Made by a program: the position numbers and the translations under genes | Part shown: piece after piece, positions 32,548-47,399 of the stretch | How the letters are laid out: each line of letters opens with the position of its first letter | Numbering within the stretch: the stretch's first letter is position 1 | Source of the DNA: Platycnemis pennipes | Lineage: Eukaryota > Arthropoda > Insecta > Odonata > Platycnemididae | Length of the DNA: 64,000 bases | Assembly: GCA_933228895.1 (NCBI GenBank) | Contig: OW121846.1 | Span: forward strand, 81,852,064-81,916,063 | Reading direction: 5' to 3' | Notes under the pieces: model-generated | Seen by the model: the letters and a program-made list of their open reading frames with translations, nothing else | Told to the model about the DNA's origin: nothing | Databases searched by the model: none

Positions 32548-33989
32548 TGATTGTCATAAAATATTTTCTCAAGTTCACAAGTGCAGATATTGGCTCATTT
32601 ACATTCATCTAGTTGCTGTCCTATCATTGTATGTCAATTGAGAAATGACCCTTCACTAGTTTATCCTGAGCAGTTACTTACATGTGTCAAATATATTATT
32701 TTTTAAACCACCTATGGTAGTACTTAAACAGTAATGTGATCAAGAGATGGTTCACCATGCCATAAATCTTATGTATTAATTATTTAGCTGTGAGGAGGAA
32801 TGCTGACAAGTTGTTGTTATAGAATGATTGAATATTATTCTAACATTGCTGTTAGTTTTACCAGCAGATTTGTGGATAATGATTGTCATGTTAAGTAATT
32901 CACATATTTACTGTAATTCCACAGGTCAGAAAGACTTCTTGGTCGATAACATCCAATCTCCTCATCGAAGTATGTCATCTCTGATTTAAACATACAGGTA
33001 AATATTTTCTCTTTTTATCCACGGAGTATTCTGAATTTATGTTGATATTATTATTACATTCTGATACTTAATTAAAGCATGGATTTCTTTGATTTTATGC
33101 CATTTTGGTGATAGAACAGAATAATTTTGGGGGAGTTATTTTCTTAGAAACTAATCCCATGGACCTTGAAAAGCTTAAGTTTAAGAGTCAGATTTTTAAT
33201 ACTAGCACCTGACGTGCAACGGTACTCATGAAAATGGACATTGGTAGGGTTGATGCTCCTCCTGCTAGGGTTGACACCTGACCTGGAATTCCAGGAGTCT
33301 CCATGAATCAGACCTTTTCTGGCACGTTCCATGGTAGTAATCAAATATTCCTTAAATTTTGGAGTCTGTTGATCAATCAAAATTTGTTTGCTTTCAGTGG
33401 TGATTAAAATTGTTTAATAACTCATATTTCCAGGTGAATGTTATAGCTTTCATTTAGTTTACTTATTTCTTTAGCCTTATCAGAGATTCATCTGCTATCT
33501 CACTATCCCAGAGTTTTCTCCAGGTAAATTAAAAATCTACTGAAGTGCTATCAAAGTAGAGACCCTAGTTACTGTCATCAAACATTATCCATTTCAAATA
33601 TGTTGGGGTCTGATAGACAGTTAAATTTGGAAAGATGAAATCTTAAGTCTCGTTTGCCATTAATTTAATTATCCCACATTATTTTTTGTTCTAATCTGTG
33701 TGTTAACCTGATTGTAACTCTTATATTATGTTGATTGATTATTATTTGTCGATCATAATATTTTAAAACAATAATTGACTTAATAAGAGTGTTGAAATTG
33801 ATTATTTTTGTGCATGGTTTTGTTTTGGTGAATTTTATTGTTTGTGGCAGCAGCAGGGCTGAGAACTGAATGGGCTATTGGAATAAGTGGAGAAGTTGTC
33901 TCATCACTTTGATTAAAAGTGAGTTTCAACTCCTCCAACTTATTGCTGTGGCTTAAATGCTTCCATGCCGAAGATTCTTCAAGATCCAC
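32548..33989. repeat. Satellite unit 7, 1442 bp
   Basis: G-haplotype. Shares 'ggttttgttttgg' with units 11 and 20. Confidence 0.9.
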
Positions 33990-35431
33990 TGATTGTCATA
34001 AAATATTTTCTCAAGTTCACAAGTGCAGATATTGGCTCATTTACATTCATCTAGTTGCTGTCCTATCATTGTATGTCAATTGAGAAATGACCCTTCACTA
34101 GTTTATCCTGAGCAGTTACTTACATGTGTCAAATCTATTATTTTTTAAACCACCTATGGTAGTACTTAAACAGTAATGTGATCAAGAGATGGTTCACCAT
34201 GCCATAAATCTTATGTATTAATTATTTAGCTGTGAGGAGGAATGCTGACAAGTTGTTGTTATAGAATGATTGAATATTATTCTAACATTGCTGTTAGTTT
34301 TACCAGCAGATTTGTGGATAATGATTGTCATGTTAAGTAATTCACATATTTACTGTAATTCCACAGGTCAGAAAGACTTCTTGGTCGATAACATCAAATC
34401 TCCTCATCGAAGTATGTCATCTCTGATTTAAACATACGGGTAAATATTTTCTCTTTTTATCCACGGAGTATTCTGAATTTATGTTGATATTATTATTACA
34501 TTCTGATACTTAATTAAAGCATGGATTTCTTTGATTTTATGCCATTTTGGTGATGGAACAGAATAATTTTGGGGGAGTTATTTTCTTAGAAAATAATCCC
34601 ATGGACCTTGAAAATCTTAAGTTTAAGAGTCAGATTTTTAATACTAGCACCTGACGTGCAACGGTACTCATGAAAATGGACATTGGTAGGGTTGATGCTC
34701 CTCCTGCTAGGGTTGACACCTGACCTGGAATTCCAGGAGTCTCCATGAATCAGACCTTTTCTGGCACGTTCCATGGCAGTAATCAAATATTCCTGAAATT
34801 TTGGAGTCTGTTGATCAATCAAAATTTGTTTGCTTTCAGTGGTGATTAAAATTGTTTAATAACTCATATTTCCAGGTGAATGTTATAGCTTTCATTTAGT
34901 TTACTTATTTCTTTAGCCTTATCAGAGATTCATCTGCTATCTCACTATCCCAGAGTTTTCTCCAGGTAAATTAAAAATCTACTGAAGTGCTATCAAAGTA
35001 GAGACCCTAGTTACTGTCATCAAACATTATCCATTTCAAATATTTTGGGGTCTGATAGACAGTTATATTTGGAAAGATGGAGTCTTAAGTCTCGTTTGCC
35101 ATTAATTTAATTATCCCACATTATTTTTTGTTCTAATCTGTGTGTTAACCTGATTGTAACTCTTATATTATGTTGATTGATTATTATTTGTCGATCATAA
35201 TATTTTAAAACAATAATTGACTTAATAAGAGTGTTGAAATTGATTATTTTTGTGCATGGTTTGGTTTTGGTGAATTTTATTGTTTGTGGCAGCAGCAGGG
35301 CTGAGAACTGAATGGGCTATTGGAATAAGTGGAGAAGTTGTCTCATCACTTTGATTAAAAGTGAGTTTCAACTCCTCCAACTTATTGCTGTGGCTTAAAT
35401 GCTTCCATGCCGAAGATTCTTCAAGATCCAC
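33990..35431. repeat. Satellite unit 8, 1442 bp
   Basis: T-haplotype. Private 'catacgggta' near 34433 and 'gaaaatcttaag' near 34611. Confidence 0.9.
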
Positions 35432-36873
35432 TGATTGTCATAAAATATTTTCTCAAGTTCACAAGTGCAGATATTGGCTCATTTACATTCATCTAGTTGC
35501 TGTCCTATCATTGTATGTCAATTGAGAAATGACCCTTCACTAGTTTATCCTGAGCAGTTACTTACATGTGTCAAATATATTATTTTTTAAACCACCTATG
35601 GTAGTACTTAAACAGTAATGTGATCAAGAGATGGTTCACCATGCCATAAATCTTATGTATTAATTATTTAGCTGTGAGGAGGAATGCTGACAAGTTGTTG
35701 TTATAGAATGATTGAATATTATTCTAACATTGCTGTTAGTTTTACCAGCAGATTTGTGGATAATGATTGTCATGTTAAGTAATTCACATATTTACTGTAA
35801 TTCCACAGGTCAGAAAGACTTCTTGGTCGATAACATCCAATCTCCTCATCGAAGTATGTCATCTCTGATTTAAACATACAGGTAAATATTTTCTCTTTTT
35901 ATCCACGGAGTATTCTGAATTTATGTTGATATTATTATTACATTCTGATACTTAATTAAAGCATGGATTTCTTTGATTTTATGCCATTTTGGTGATAGAA
36001 CAGAATAATTTTGGGGGAGTTATTTTCTTAGAAAATAATCCCATGGACCTTGAAAAGCTTAAGTTTAAGAGTCAGATTTTTAATACTAGCACCTGACGTG
36101 CAACGGTACTCATGAAAATGGACATTGGTAGGGTTGATGCTCCTCCTGCTAGGGTTGACACCTGACCTGGAATTCCAGGAGTCTCCATGAATCAGACCTT
36201 TTCTGGCACGTTCCATGGCAGTAATCAAATATTCCTGAAATTTTGGAGTCTGTTGATCAATCAAAATTTGTTTGCTTTCAGTGGTGATTAAAATTGTTTA
36301 ATAACTCATATTTCCAGGTGAATGTTATAGCTTTCATTTAGTTTACTTATTTCTTTAGCCTTATCAGAGATTCATCTGCTATCTCACTATCCCAGAGTTT
36401 TCTCCAGGTAAATTAAAAATCTACTGAAGTGCTATCAAAGTAGAGATCCTAGTTACTGTCATCAAACATTATCCATTTCAAATATTTTGGGGTCTGATAG
36501 ACAGTTATATTTGGAAAGATGGAATCTTAAGTCTCGTTTGCCATTAATTTAATTATCCCACATTATTTTTTGTTCTAATCTGTGTGTTAACCTGATTGTA
36601 ACTCTTATATTATGTTGATTGATTATTATTTGTCGATCATAATATTTTAAAACAATAATTGACTTAATAAGAGTGTTGAAATTGATTATTTTTGTGCATG
36701 GTTTGGTTTTGGTGAATTTTATTGTTTGTGGCAGCAGCAGGGCTGAGAACTGAATGGGCTATTGGAATAAGTGGAGAAGTTGTCTCATCACTTTGATTAA
36801 AAGTGAGTTTCAACTCCTCCAACTTATTGCTGTGGCTTAAATGCTTCCATGCCGAAGATTCTTCAAGATCCAC
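35432..36873. repeat. Satellite unit 9, 1442 bp
   Basis: T-haplotype. Carries 'gagatcctag' near 36444, shared with units 4 and 27. Confidence 0.9.
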
Positions 36874-38315
36874 TGATTGTCATAAAATATTTTCTCAAGT
36901 TCACAAGTGCAGATATTGGCTCATTTACATTCATCTAGTTGCTGTCCTATCATTGTATGTCAATTGAGAAATGACCCTTCACTAGTTTATCCTGAGCAGT
37001 TACTTACATGTGTGAAATATATTATTTTTTAAACCACCTATGGTAGTACTTAAACAGTAATGTGATCAAGAGATGGTTCACCATGCCATAAATCTTATGT
37101 ATTAATTATTTAGCTGTGAGGAGGAATGCTGACAAGTTGTTGTTATAGAATGATTGAATATTATTCTAACATTGCTGTTAGTTTTACCAGCAGATTTGTG
37201 GATAATGATTGTCATGTTAAGTAATTCACATATTTACTGTAATTCCACAGGTCAGAAAGACTTCTTGGTCGATAACATCCAATCTCCTCATCGAAGTATG
37301 TCATCTCTGATTTAAACATACAGGTAAATATTTTCTCTTTTTATCCACGGAGTATTCTGAATTTATGTTGATATTATTATTACATTCTGATACTTAATTA
37401 AAGCATGGATTTCTTTGATTTTATGCCATTTTGGTGATAGAACAGAATAATTTTGGGGGAGTTATTTTCTTAGAAAATAATCCCATGGACCTTGAAAAGC
37501 TTAAGTTTAAGAGTCAGATTTTTAATACTAGCACCTGACGTGCAACGGTACTCATGAAAATGGACATTGGTAGGGTTGATGCTCCTCCTGCTAGGGTTGA
37601 CACCTGACCTGGAATTCCAGGAGTCTCCATGAATCAGACCTTTTCTGGCACGTTCCATGGTAGTAATCAAATATTCCTGAAATTTTGGAGTCTGTTGATC
37701 AATCAAAATTTGTTTGCTTTCAGTGGTGATTAAAATTGTTTAATAACTCATATTTCCAGGTGAATGTTAAGGCTTTCATTTAGTTTACTTATTTCTTTAG
37801 CCTTATCAGAGATTCATCTGCTATCTCACTATCCCAGAGTTTTCTCCAGGTAAATTAAAAATCTACTGAAGTGCTATCAAAGTAGAGACCCTAGTTACTG
37901 TCATCAAACAGTATCCATTTCAAATATGTTGGGGTCTGATAGACAGTTAAATTTGGAAAGATGGAATCTTAAGTCTCGTTTGCCATTAATTTAATTATCC
38001 CACATTATTTTTTGTTCTAATCTGTGTGTTAACCTGATTGTAACTCTTATATTATGTTGATTGATTATTATTTGTCGATCATAATATTTTAAAACAATAA
38101 TTGACTTAATAAGAGTGTTGAAATTGATTATTTTTGTGCATGGTTTGGTTTTGGTGAATTTTATTGTTTGTGGCAGCAGCAGGGCTGAGAACTGAATGGG
38201 CTATTGGAATAAGTGGAGAAGTTGTCTCATCACTTTGATTAAAAGTGAGTTTCAACTCCTCCAACTTATTGCTGTGGCTTAAATGCTTCCATGCCGAAGA
38301 TTCTTCAAGATCCAC
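36874..38315. repeat. Satellite unit 10, 1442 bp
   Basis: G-haplotype. Private 'gttaaggcttt' near 37766 and 'caaacagtatcc' near 37905. Confidence 0.9.
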
Positions 38316-39757
38316 TGATTGTCATAAAATATTTTCTCAAGTTCACAAGTGCAGATATTGGCTCATTTACATTCATCTAGTTGCTGTCCTATCATTGTAT
38401 GTCAATTGAGAAATGACCCTTCACTAGTTTATCCTGAGCAGTTACTTACATGTGTCAAATCTATTATTTTTTAAACCACCTATGGTAGTACTTAAACAGT
38501 AATGTGATCAAGAGATGGTTCACCATGCCATAAATCTTATGTATTAATTATTTAGCTGTGAGGAGGAATGCTGACAAGTTGTTGTTATAGAATGATTGAA
38601 TATTATTCTAACATTGCTGTTAGTTTTACCAGCAGATTTGTGGATAATGATTGTCATGTTAAGTAATTCACATATTTACTGTAATTCCACAGGTCAGAAA
38701 GACTTCTTGGTCGATAACATCCAATCTCCTCATCGAAGTATGTCATCTCTGATTTAAACATACAGGTAAATATTTTCTCTTTTTATCCACGGAGTATTCT
38801 GAATTTATGTTGATATTATTATTACATTCTGATACTTAATTAAAGCATGGATTTCTTTGATTTTATGCCATTTTGGTGATAGAACAGAATAATTTTGGGG
38901 GAGTTATTTTCTTAGAAAATAATCCCATGGACCTTGAAAAGCTTAAGTTTAAGAGTCAGATTTTTAATACTAGCACCTGACGTGCAACGGTACTCATGAA
39001 AATGGACATTGGTAGGGTTGATGCTCCTCCTGCTAGGGTTGACACCTGACCTGGAATTCCAGGAGTCTCCATGAATCAGACCTTTTCTGGCACGTTCCAT
39101 GGTAGTAATCAAATATTCCTGAAATTTTGGAGTCTGTTGATCAATCAAAATTTGTTTGCTTTCAGTGGTGATTAAAATTGTTTAATAACTCATATTTCCA
39201 GGTGAATGTTATAGCTTTCATTTAGTTTACTTATTTCTTTAGCCTTATCAGAGATTCATCTGCTATCTCACTATCCCAGAGTTTTCTCCAGGTAAATTAA
39301 AAATCTACTGAAGTGCTATCAAAGTAGAGACCCTAGTTACTGTCATCAAACATTATCCATTTCAAATATGTTGGGGTCTGATAGACAGTTAAATTTGGAA
39401 AGATGGAATCTTAAGTCTCGTTTGCCATTAATTTAATTATCCCACATTATTTTTTGTTCTAATCTGTGTGTTAACCTGATTGTAACTCTTATATTATGTT
39501 GATTGATTATTATTTGTCGATCATAATATTTTAAAACAATAATTGACTTAATAAGAGTGTTGAAATTGATTATTTTTGTGCATGGTTTTGTTTTGGTGAA
39601 TTTTATTGTTTGTGGCAGCAGCAGGGCTGAGAACTGAATGGGCTATTGGAATAAGTGGAGAAGTTGTCTCATCACTTTGATTAAAAGTGAGTTTCAACTC
39701 CTCCAACTTATTGCTGTGGCTTAAATGCTTCCATGCCGAAGATTCTTCAAGATCCAC
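38316..39757. repeat. Satellite unit 11, 1442 bp
   Basis: G-haplotype. This is the last 1442-bp G-haplotype unit in the window. Confidence 0.9.
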
Positions 39758-41199
39758 TGATTGTCATAAAATATTTTCTCAAGTTCACAAGTGCAGATAT
39801 TGGCTCATTTACATTCATCTAGCTGCTGTCCTATCATTGTATGTCAATTGAGAAATGACCCTTCACTAGTTTATCCTGAGCAGTTACTTACATGTGTCAA
39901 ATCTATTATTTTTTAAACCACCTATGGTAGTACTTAAACAGTAATGTGATCAAGAGATGGTTCACCATGCCATAAATCTTATGTATTAATTATTTAGCTG
40001 TGAGGAGGAATGCTGACAAGTTTTTGTTATAGAATGATTGAATATTATTCTAACATTGCTGTTAGTTTTACCAGCAGATTTGTGGATAATGATTGTCATG
40101 TTAAGTAATTCACATATTTACTGTAATTCCACAGGTCAGAAAGACTTCTTGGTCGATAACATCCAATCTCCTCATCGAAGTATGTCATCTCTGATTTAAA
40201 CATACAGGTAAATATTTTCTCTTTTTATCCACGGAGTATTCTGAATTTATGTTGATATTATTATTACATTCTGATACTTAATTAAAGCATGGATTTCTTT
40301 GATTTTATGCCATTTTGGTGATAGAACAGAATAATTTTGGGGGAGTTATTTTCTTAGAAAATAATCCCATGGACCTTGAAAAGCTTAAGTTTAAGAGTCA
40401 GATTTTTAATACTAGCACCTGACGTGCAACGGTACTCATGAAAATGGACATTGGTAGGGTTGATGCTCCTCCTGCTAGGGTTGACACCTGACCTGGAATT
40501 CCAGGAATCTCCATGAATCAGACCTTTTCTGGCACGTTCCATGGCAGTAATCAAATATTCCTGAAATTTTGGAGTCTGTTGATCAATCAAAATTTGTTTG
40601 CTTTCAGTGGTGATTAAAATTGTTTAATAACTCATATTTCCAGGTGAATGTTATAGCTTTCATTTAGTTTACTTATTTCTTTAGCCTTATCAGAGATTCA
40701 TCTGCTATCTCACTATCCCAGAGTTTTCTCCAGGTAAATTAAAAATCTACTGAAGTGCTATCAAAGTAGAGACCCTAGTTACTGTCATCAAACATTATCC
40801 ATTTCAAATATTTTGGGGTCTGATAGACAGTTATATTTGGAAAGATGGAATCTTAAGTCTCGTTTGCCATTAATTTAATTATCCCACATTATTTTTTGTT
40901 CTAATCTGTGTGTTAACCTGATTGTAACTCTTATATTATGTTGATTGATTATTATTTGTCGATCATAATATTTTAAAACAATAATTGACTTAATAAGAGT
41001 GTTGAAATTGATTATTTTTGTGCATGGTTTGGTTTTGGTGAATTTTATTGTTTGTGGCAGCAGCAGGGCTGAGAACTGAATGGGCTATTGGAATAAGTGG
41101 AGAAGTTGTCTCATCACTTTGATTAAAAGTGAGTTTCAACTCCTCCAACTTATTGCTGTGGCTTAAATGCTTCCATGCCGAAGATTCTTCAAGATCCAC
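39758..41199. repeat. Satellite unit 12, 1442 bp
   Basis: T-haplotype. Private 'ctagctgctg' near 39822 and 'aagtttttgtt' near 40018. Confidence 0.9.
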
Positions 41200-43073
41200 T
41201 GATTGTCATAAAATATTTTCTCAAGTTCACAAGTGCAGATATTGGCTCATTTACATTCATATAGTTGCTGTCCTATCCCTGTATGTCAATTGAGAAATGA
41301 ACCTTCAGTAGTTTACCCTGAGCAGTTACTTATATGTGTGAAATCCATAATTTTTTAAACCACCTATGGTAGTACTTAAATAGTAATGTGATCAAGAGAT
41401 GGTGTTCACCATGCCATAAATCTTATTTATTAATTATTTAGCTGTGAGGAGGAATGCTGACAAGTTGTCGTAATAGAATGATTGAATATTATCAGGTCAG
41501 AAAGAGTTCTTGGTGGATCACATTTAATCTCCTCATCAAAGTATGTCATCTCTGATTTAAACATACATGTAAAAATTTTCTCTTTTTATTGACTGTGTAT
41601 CTGAATTTATGTTGATATTATTAATACATTCTAAGACTTAATTAATGCATGGATATCATGCATTAATTAAGTCTTCAATCCATGCATTAATATCATTTAT
41701 GCATGGATTGAAGAGAAAGTCACTTGTCACATGACTTTCAAAGAGTGAATTGGGATGCATTAGGCGTGGCCTAACCTCTCAAAAATTCAGTCACTCTCAG
41801 ACCTGTTTGGAGTACACTTCTTGGATCTGATTACTATGTTGCCAATGCATACAGTTGTCTGAGAACAATAGGGAGGATAACTCTTTAAATGACAGTGGTG
41901 CAGAATTCTCGTGGCCCACTCCATTTTAGATATTGTGACTGATTCCTTTCTATATGTGGTTCTTCCATAAAGGGCTGTCACAACTTAAAATTTACGTTCG
42001 AATTCAGTTAATCAGGGTGACAGAGGGGAACCCCCTACTATTGACAAGAATGGTCGCTCGGAAGGAAGCACTCCGAAGTTGTCGCGAAAATAATGAGGTA
42101 CGCAGAAATAGGGTATTAAATTAGCAGGTATCTATCTATATCACCCGTAATTGATTTCCTACAAGCCACGTGGTTCATTTTAGGATACCATGTATGGTAA
42201 TCCGGTAGCTGAGCTGCGTAATTGTCATTTCATGGTCATTCGTGTCATGGGTCTTTGATTCTTCGTGGGCAAGAAACGATGTTTCGGTGTCGAGTTTTCT
42301 CATTGATAATTACAAAAATTTCCTTCATGTAATTATTGTAACAATTTTCTTGGCAATTACCAAGGAAATATAAGATAGTGCTATCGGTAGTTGTACTTAC
42401 TAAGGTTATAGAAATATTATTACGAAATTAGAATCATTACGTGGCCTTTGTTGGCCTGGTGTATCAATTGGTGACCGTAATTTGATCTCAGTTTTACCGT
42501 TTCCAAAAATATTATTGGAAAATTAAACATTGTTTGGAAGAAGTGACCGACGTTGATTTTTGGTATAGGTACATTCTTCAATTCTTATATTTTATATATT
42601 TATTTTAAATGATGTAAAATTTATATATCTCTGGAGCAATTGATATTTTAATGACATTTTTGGGATTTCACATTTTGGTATTTAAAATGAGACCTTATAC
42701 TTTATTGATGGAATCTTAAGTCTCGTTTGCCATTAATTTAATTATCCCACATTATTTTTTGTTCTAATCTGTGTGTTAACCTGATTGTAATTCTTATATT
42801 ATGTTGATTGATTATTATTTGTCGATCAGCAGGTGCTCATAATATTTTAAAACAATAATTGACTTAATAAGAGTGTTGAAATTGATTATTTTTGTGCATG
42901 GTTTGGTTTTGGTGAATTTTATTGTTTGTGGCAGCAGCAGGGCTGAGAACTGAATGGGCTATTGGAATAAGTGGAGAAGTTGTCTCTTCACTTTGATTAA
43001 AAGTGAAATTCAACTCCTCCAACTTATTGCTGTGGCTTAAATGCTTCCATGCCGAAGATTCTTCAAGATCCAC
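41200..43073. repeat. Satellite unit 13, 1874 bp (solitary)
   Basis: The only 1874-bp unit not followed by an 824-bp unit. Hairpins at 41633. Belongs to the 'gcatggtttgg/ttattgttt' subtype with units 21 and 26. Confidence 0.9.
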
Positions 43074-44515
43074 TGATTGTCATAAAATATTTTCTCATGT
43101 TCACAAGTGCAGATATTGGCTCATTTACATTCATCTAGTTGCTGTCCTATCATTGTATGTCAATTGAGAAATGACCCTTCACTAGTTTATCCTGAGCAGT
43201 TACTTACATGTGTGAAATATATTATTTTTTAAACCACCTATGGTAGTACTTAAACAGTAATGTGATCAAGAGATGGTTCACCATGCCATAAATCTTATGT
43301 ATTAATTATTTAGCTGTGAGGAGGAATGCTGACAAGTTGTTGTTATAGAATGATTGAATATTATTCTAACATTGCTGTTAGTTTTACCAGCAGATTTGTG
43401 GATAATGATTGTCATGTTAAGTAATTCACATATTTACTGTAATTCCACAGGTCAGAAAGACTTCTTGGTCGATAACATCCAATCTCCTCATCGAAGTATG
43501 TCATCTCTGATTTAAACATACAGGTAAATATTTTCTCTTTTTATCCACGGAGTATTCTGAATTTATGTTGATATTATTATTACATTCTGATACTTAATTA
43601 AAGCATGGATTTCTTTGATTTTATGCCATTTTGGTGATAGAACAGAATAATTTTGGGGGAGTTATTTTCTTAGAAAATAATCCCATGGACCTTGAAAAGC
43701 TTAAGTTTAAGAGTCAGATTTTTAATACTAGCACCTGACGTGCAACGGTACTCATGAAAATGGACATTGGTAGGGTTGATGCTCCTCCTGCTAGGGTTGA
43801 CACCTGACCTGGAATTCCAGGAGTCTCCATGAATCAGACCTTTTCTGGCACGTTCCATGGCAGTAATCAAATATTCCTGAAATTTTGGAGTCTGTTGATC
43901 AATCAAAATTTGTTTGCTTTCAGTGGTGATTAAAATTGTTTAATAACTCATATTTCCAGGTGAATGTTATAGCTTTCATTTAGTTTACTTATTTCTTTAG
44001 CCTTATCAGAGATTCATCTGCTATCTCACTATCCCAGAGTTTTCTCCAGGTAAATTAAAAATCTACTGAAGTGCTATCAAAGTAGAGACCCTAGTTACTG
44101 TCATCAAACATTATCCATTTCAAATATTTTGGGGTCTGATAGACAGTTATATTTGGAAAGATGGAATCTTAAGTCTCGTTTGCCATTAATTTAATTATCC
44201 CACATTATTTTTTGTTCTAATCTGTGTGTTAACCTGATTGTAACTCTTATATTATGTTGATTGATTATTATTTGTCGATCATAATATTTTAAAACAATAA
44301 TTGACTTAATAAGAGTGTTGAAATTGATTATTTTTGTGCATGGTTTGGTTTTGGTGAATTTTATTGTTTGTGGCAGCAGCAGGGCTGAGAACTGAATGGG
44401 CTATTGGAATAAGTGTAGAAGTTGTCTCATCACTTTGATTAAAAGTGAGTTTCAACTCCTCCAACTTATTGCTGTGGCTTAAATGCTTCCATGCCGAAGA
44501 TTCTTCAAGATCCAC
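43074..44515. repeat. Satellite unit 14, 1442 bp
   Basis: T-haplotype. 'ctcatgttcac' near 43096 recurs in unit 15 near 44538. Confidence 0.9.
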
Positions 44516-45957
44516 TGATTGTCATAAAATATTTTCTCATGTTCACAAGTGCAGATATTGGCTCATTTACATTCATCTAGTTGCTGTCCTATCATTGTAT
44601 GTCAATTGAGAAATGACCCTTCACTAGTTTATCCTGAGCAGTTACTTACATGTGTGAAATATATTATTTTTTAAACCACCTATGGTAGTACTTAAACAGT
44701 AATGTGATCAAGAGATGGTTCACCATGCCATAAATCTTATTTATTAATTATTTAGCTGTGAGGAGGAATGCTGACAAGTTGTTGTTATAGAATGATTGAA
44801 TATTATTCTAACATTGCTGTTAGTTTTACCAGCAGATTTGTGGATAATGATTGTCATGTTAAGTAATTCACATATTTACTGTAATTCCACAGGTCAGAAA
44901 GACTTCTTGGTCGATAACATCCAATCTCCTCATCGAAGTATGTCATCTCTGATTTAAACATACAGGTAAATATTTTCTCTTTTTATCCACGGAGTATTCT
45001 GAATTTATGTTGATATTATTATTACATTCTGATACTTAATTAAAGCATGGATTTCTTTGATTTTATGCCATTTTGGTGATAGAACAGAATAATTTTGGGG
45101 GAGTTATTTTCTTAGAAAATAATCCCATGGACCTTGAAAAGCTTAAGTTTAAGAGTCAGATTTTTAATACTAGCACCTGACGTGCAACGGTACTCATGAA
45201 AATGGACATTGGTAGGGTTGATGCTCCTCCTGCTAGGGTTGACACCTGACCTGGAATTCCAGGAGTCTCCATGAATCAGACCTTTTCTGGCACGTTCCAT
45301 GGCAGTAATCAAATATTCCTGAAATTTTGGAGTCTGTTGATCAATCAAAATTTGTTTGCTTTCAGTGGTGATTAAAATTGTTTAATAACTCATATTTCCA
45401 GGTGAATGTTATAGCTTTCATTTAGTTTACTTATTTCTTTAGCCTTATCAGAGATTCATCTGCTATCTCACTATCCCAGAGTTTTCTCCAGGTAAATTAA
45501 AAATCTACTGAAGTGCTATCAAAGTAGAGACCCTAGTTACTGTCATCAAACATTATCCATTTCAAATATTTTGGGGTCTGATAGACAGTTATATTTGGAA
45601 AGATGGAATCTTAAGTCTCGTTTGCCATTAATTTAATTATCCCACATTATTTTTTGTTCTAATCTGTGTGTTAACCTGATTGTAACTCTTATATTATGTT
45701 GATTGATTATTATTTGTCGATCATAATATTTTAAAACAATAATTGACTGAATAAGAGTGTTGAAATTGATTATTTTTGTGCATGGTTTGGTTTTGGTGAA
45801 TTTTATTGTTTGTGGCAGCAGCAGGGCTGAGAACTGAATGGGCTATTGGAATAAGTGGAGAAGTTGTCTCATCACTTTGATTAAAAGTGAGTTTCAACTC
45901 CTCCAACTTTTTGCTGTGGCTTAAATGCTTCCATGCCGAAGATTCTTCAAGATCCAC
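44516..45957. repeat. Satellite unit 15, 1442 bp
   Basis: T-haplotype. Its right end carries 'aactttttgctg' (near 45905), shared only with unit 19. Confidence 0.9.
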
Positions 45958-47399
45958 TGATTGTCATAAAATATTTTCTCAAGTTCACAAGTGCAGATAT
46001 TGGCTCATTTACATTCATCTAGTTGCTGTCCTATCATTGTATGTCAATTGAGAAATGACCCTTCACTAGGTTATCCTGAGCAGTTACTTACATGTGTCAA
46101 ATCTATTATTTTTTAAACCACCTATGGTAGTACTTAAACAGTAATGTGATCAAGAGATGGTTCACCATGCCATAAATCTTATGTATTAATTATTTAGCTG
46201 TGAGGAGGAATGCTGACAAGTTGTTGTTATAGAATGATTGAATATTATTCTAACATTGCTGTTAGTTTTACCAGCAGATTTGTGGATAATGATTGTCATG
46301 TTAAGTAATTCACATATTTACTGTAAGTCCACAGGTCAGAAAGACTTCTTGGTCGATAACATCCAATCTCCTCATCGAAGTATCTCATCTCTGATTTAAA
46401 CATACAGGTAAATATATTCTCTTTTTATCCACGGAGTATTCTGAATTTATGTTGATATTATTATTACATTCTGATACTTAATTAAAGCATGGATTTCTTT
46501 GATTTTATGCCATTTTGGTGATAGAACAGAATAATTTTGGGGGAGTTATTTTCTTAGAAAATAATCCCATGGACCTTGAAAAGCTTAAGTTTAAGAGTCA
46601 GATTTTTAATACTAGCACCTGACGTGCAACGGTACTCATGAAAATGGACATTGGTAGGGTTGATGCTCCTCCTGCTAGGGTTGACACCTGACCTGGAATT
46701 CCAGGAGTCTCCATGAATCAGACCTTTTCTGGCACGTTCCATGGTAGTAATCAAATATTCCTGAAATTTTGGAGTCTGTTGATCAATCAAAATTTGTTTG
46801 CTTTCAGTGGTGATTAAAATTGTTTAATAACTCATATTTCCAGGTGAATGTTATAGCTTTCATTTAGTTTACTTATTTCTTTAGCCTTATCAGAGATTCA
46901 TCTGCTATCTCACTATCCCAGAGTTTTCTCCAGGTAAATTAAAAATCTACTGAAGTGCTATCAAAGTAGAGACCCTAGTTACTGTCATCAAACATTATCC
47001 ATTTCAAATATTTTGGGGTCTGATAGACAGTTATATTTGGAAAGATGGAATCTTAAGTCTCGTTTGCCATTAATTTAATTATCCCACATTATTTTTTGTT
47101 CTAATCTGTGTGTTAACCTGATTGTAACTCTTATATTATGTTGATTGATTATTATTTGTCGATCATAATATTTTAAAACAATAATTGACTTAATAAGAGT
47201 GTTGAAATTGATTATTTTTGTGCATGGTTTGGTTTTGGTGAATTTTATTGTTTGTGGCAGCAGCAGGGCTGAGAACTGAATGGGCTATTGGAATAAGTGG
47301 AGAAGTTGTCTCATCACTTTGATTAAAAGTGAGTTTCAACTCCTCCAACTTATTGCTGTGGCTTAAATGCTTCCATGCCGAAGATTCTTCAAGATCCAC
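45958..47399. repeat. Satellite unit 16, 1442 bp
   Basis: T-haplotype. 'ctaggttatcc', 'actgtaagtcc', 'agtatctcatc' and 'aaatatattctc' are all shared with unit 20, at an offset of 5582 bp. Confidence 0.9.
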
